Origin: an uncultured Aquimarina sp.
GTDB lineage: Bacteria; Bacteroidota; Bacteroidia; Flavobacteriales; Flavobacteriaceae
Reading direction: 5' to 3'
DNA: 64,000 bases
Assembly: GCA_947498595.1 (NCBI GenBank)
Contig: CANMKX010000008.1
Coordinates: 117,867 to 181,866, forward strand
Under the pieces are notes generated by a model, which was not told the DNA's origin, ran no database searches, and saw only the letters and a list, made by a program, of their open reading frames with translations. The translations under genes and the position numbers were made by a program. This document shows positions 63,366 to 64,000 of the stretch, one piece after another. Within the stretch, counting starts at the first letter, position 1, and each line of letters opens with the position of its first letter.

Positions 63366-63740
63366 ATGAAAACAAAACTTAACTTTGAGGATAAATCAAC
63401 AAAAAACTTATTATCAAAACTTGACTTTGAATATTTCCTCGAACAAAATATAGAAACTGAAAATTATGATGAAGAGAACATTAAGGAATTGTATTCAAGT
63501 TATGAAATTCATAGAAGTAAATTGAGACTTAAATCTAAAAACGAAAAAGTGCAATTTTATTATTATGTTGAAAGTCAAGTTAGAAAAATGTTTATAGGTG
63601 GTTTACTACCTGCAATATTTGAGTTAGACGAAGGTAGAGGTCATACTCTTTTTGATTTCAAATCTATTGGAGAAAATTGGGCATACTTTGATTATTGGAA
63701 AAAATCTTACAATAAAAAACTTACAAAAGAGAAATTATAG
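63366..63740 (+). CDS. small protein of unknown function, next to ParB-like fragment
   Basis: 124 residues, mixed charge, with aromatic-rich segments (KVQFYYYVESQVRKM; GENWAYFDYWKKSYNK). No family recognised. It is only 36 bp downstream of the ParB-like frame, so the two may once have formed a toxin-immunity pair; this is speculation. Confidence 0.55.
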   Translation: MKTKLNFEDKSTKNLLSKLDFEYFLEQNIETENYDEENIKELYSSYEIHRSKLRLKSKNEKVQFYYYVESQVRKMFIGGLLPAIFELDEGRGHTLFDFKSIGENWAYFDYWKKSYNKKLTKEKL

Positions 63741-64000
63741 AGCTACACGACAAAAACAGGCAGCGTTTTAGCTTTTATCTTGACAATTTTTAAGTTATGT
63801 GGACTTATTTTTGGTGGGTCAATTTTCAGTTAATACCATGGTAACTTTTTTAAATAATACTTACAGAAAATGCAACTCGTCAAAAAAAATAAAAAAACAA
63901 ATCAATAAATTTGATATTAAACCTGAATATCTCGATTTTTCGTTATTCTGATTTTCTATAACTAAATTTGACGTTAATCAAGATTGTAAAAAGACAGAAT
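63741..64000. other. no gene seen up to the right edge
   Basis: AT-rich sequence with no ORF or hairpin that I can support. The window ends before the next gene. Confidence 0.4.

Overview
The window is a low-GC stretch that looks like a chromosome segment of a marine Flavobacteriaceae member (Bacteroidota). The supporting signs are type IX secretion (T9SS) sorting tails, the TAnnTTTG type of -7 promoter box, BshB1 of bacillithiol synthesis, a fused RibB/GCHII-like protein, DUF6443/RHS proteins, and AT-rich leaders without Shine-Dalgarno sequences. Genus is not decided; Aquimarina-, Kordia- or Tenacibaculum-like relatives are plausible. I see no transposase, integrase, CRISPR array or rRNA.

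Layout. 1-6.2 kb: a minus-strand surface block with two RHS-type secreted proteins (the second runs off the left edge) and a tail-fibre-like protein whose end is frameshifted. 6.6-10.2 kb: small housekeeping genes (DoxX-like, DinB, SnoaL-like, UlaG-like metallo-hydrolase) and a broken AraC regulator. 10.5-28.1 kb: the most unusual region. Three pairs of divergent Crp/Fnr-family paralogues (six genes, all minus strand) flank a plus-strand operon of two tandem fibre-like proteins, a small secreted protein and a 2955-residue LamG/T9SS surface protein. A cluster of nested GTGA-N6-TCAC palindromes lies between the first pair and that operon. A matching palindrome and a matching terminator lie beside the third pair, but with no genes between them.

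28.1-36.8 kb: a fluoride riboswitch with a CLC-F type fluoride/proton antiporter, then a fatty-acid beta-oxidation locus (TetR regulator and transglutaminase-like gene divergent from thiolase, FadB-like, acyl-CoA dehydrogenase and AMACR-like genes) with a readable promoter and two TetR-type operators. 37-49 kb: outer-membrane and lipoprotein genes, tandem tRNA-Ser(UGA), M28 peptidase, DEAD-box helicase, a PA14 protein, a 145-bp direct repeat carrying tRNA-His on both sides of two unknown membrane genes, bshB1, a trans-sulfuration enzyme and a TPR hybrid kinase.

49-62 kb: core genes (peroxiredoxin, thioredoxin, tpx, dgkA, ftsK, lolA-like, lptF/G, ribB with a degenerate second domain, a DegT-family aminotransferase, nitroreductase, thioesterase) and a secreted metalloprotease interrupted by one in-frame TGA. 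62.3-64 kb: small accessory genes, among them a GG-leader Cys-rich peptide, a pentapeptide-repeat stub and a frameshifted ParB-like fragment with an unknown partner.

Four reading frames in the window are broken by single-base events, three of them in A-tracts. They could be true pseudogenes or base-calling errors, and the sequence alone cannot tell. Promoter, operator and terminator calls were made by eye.
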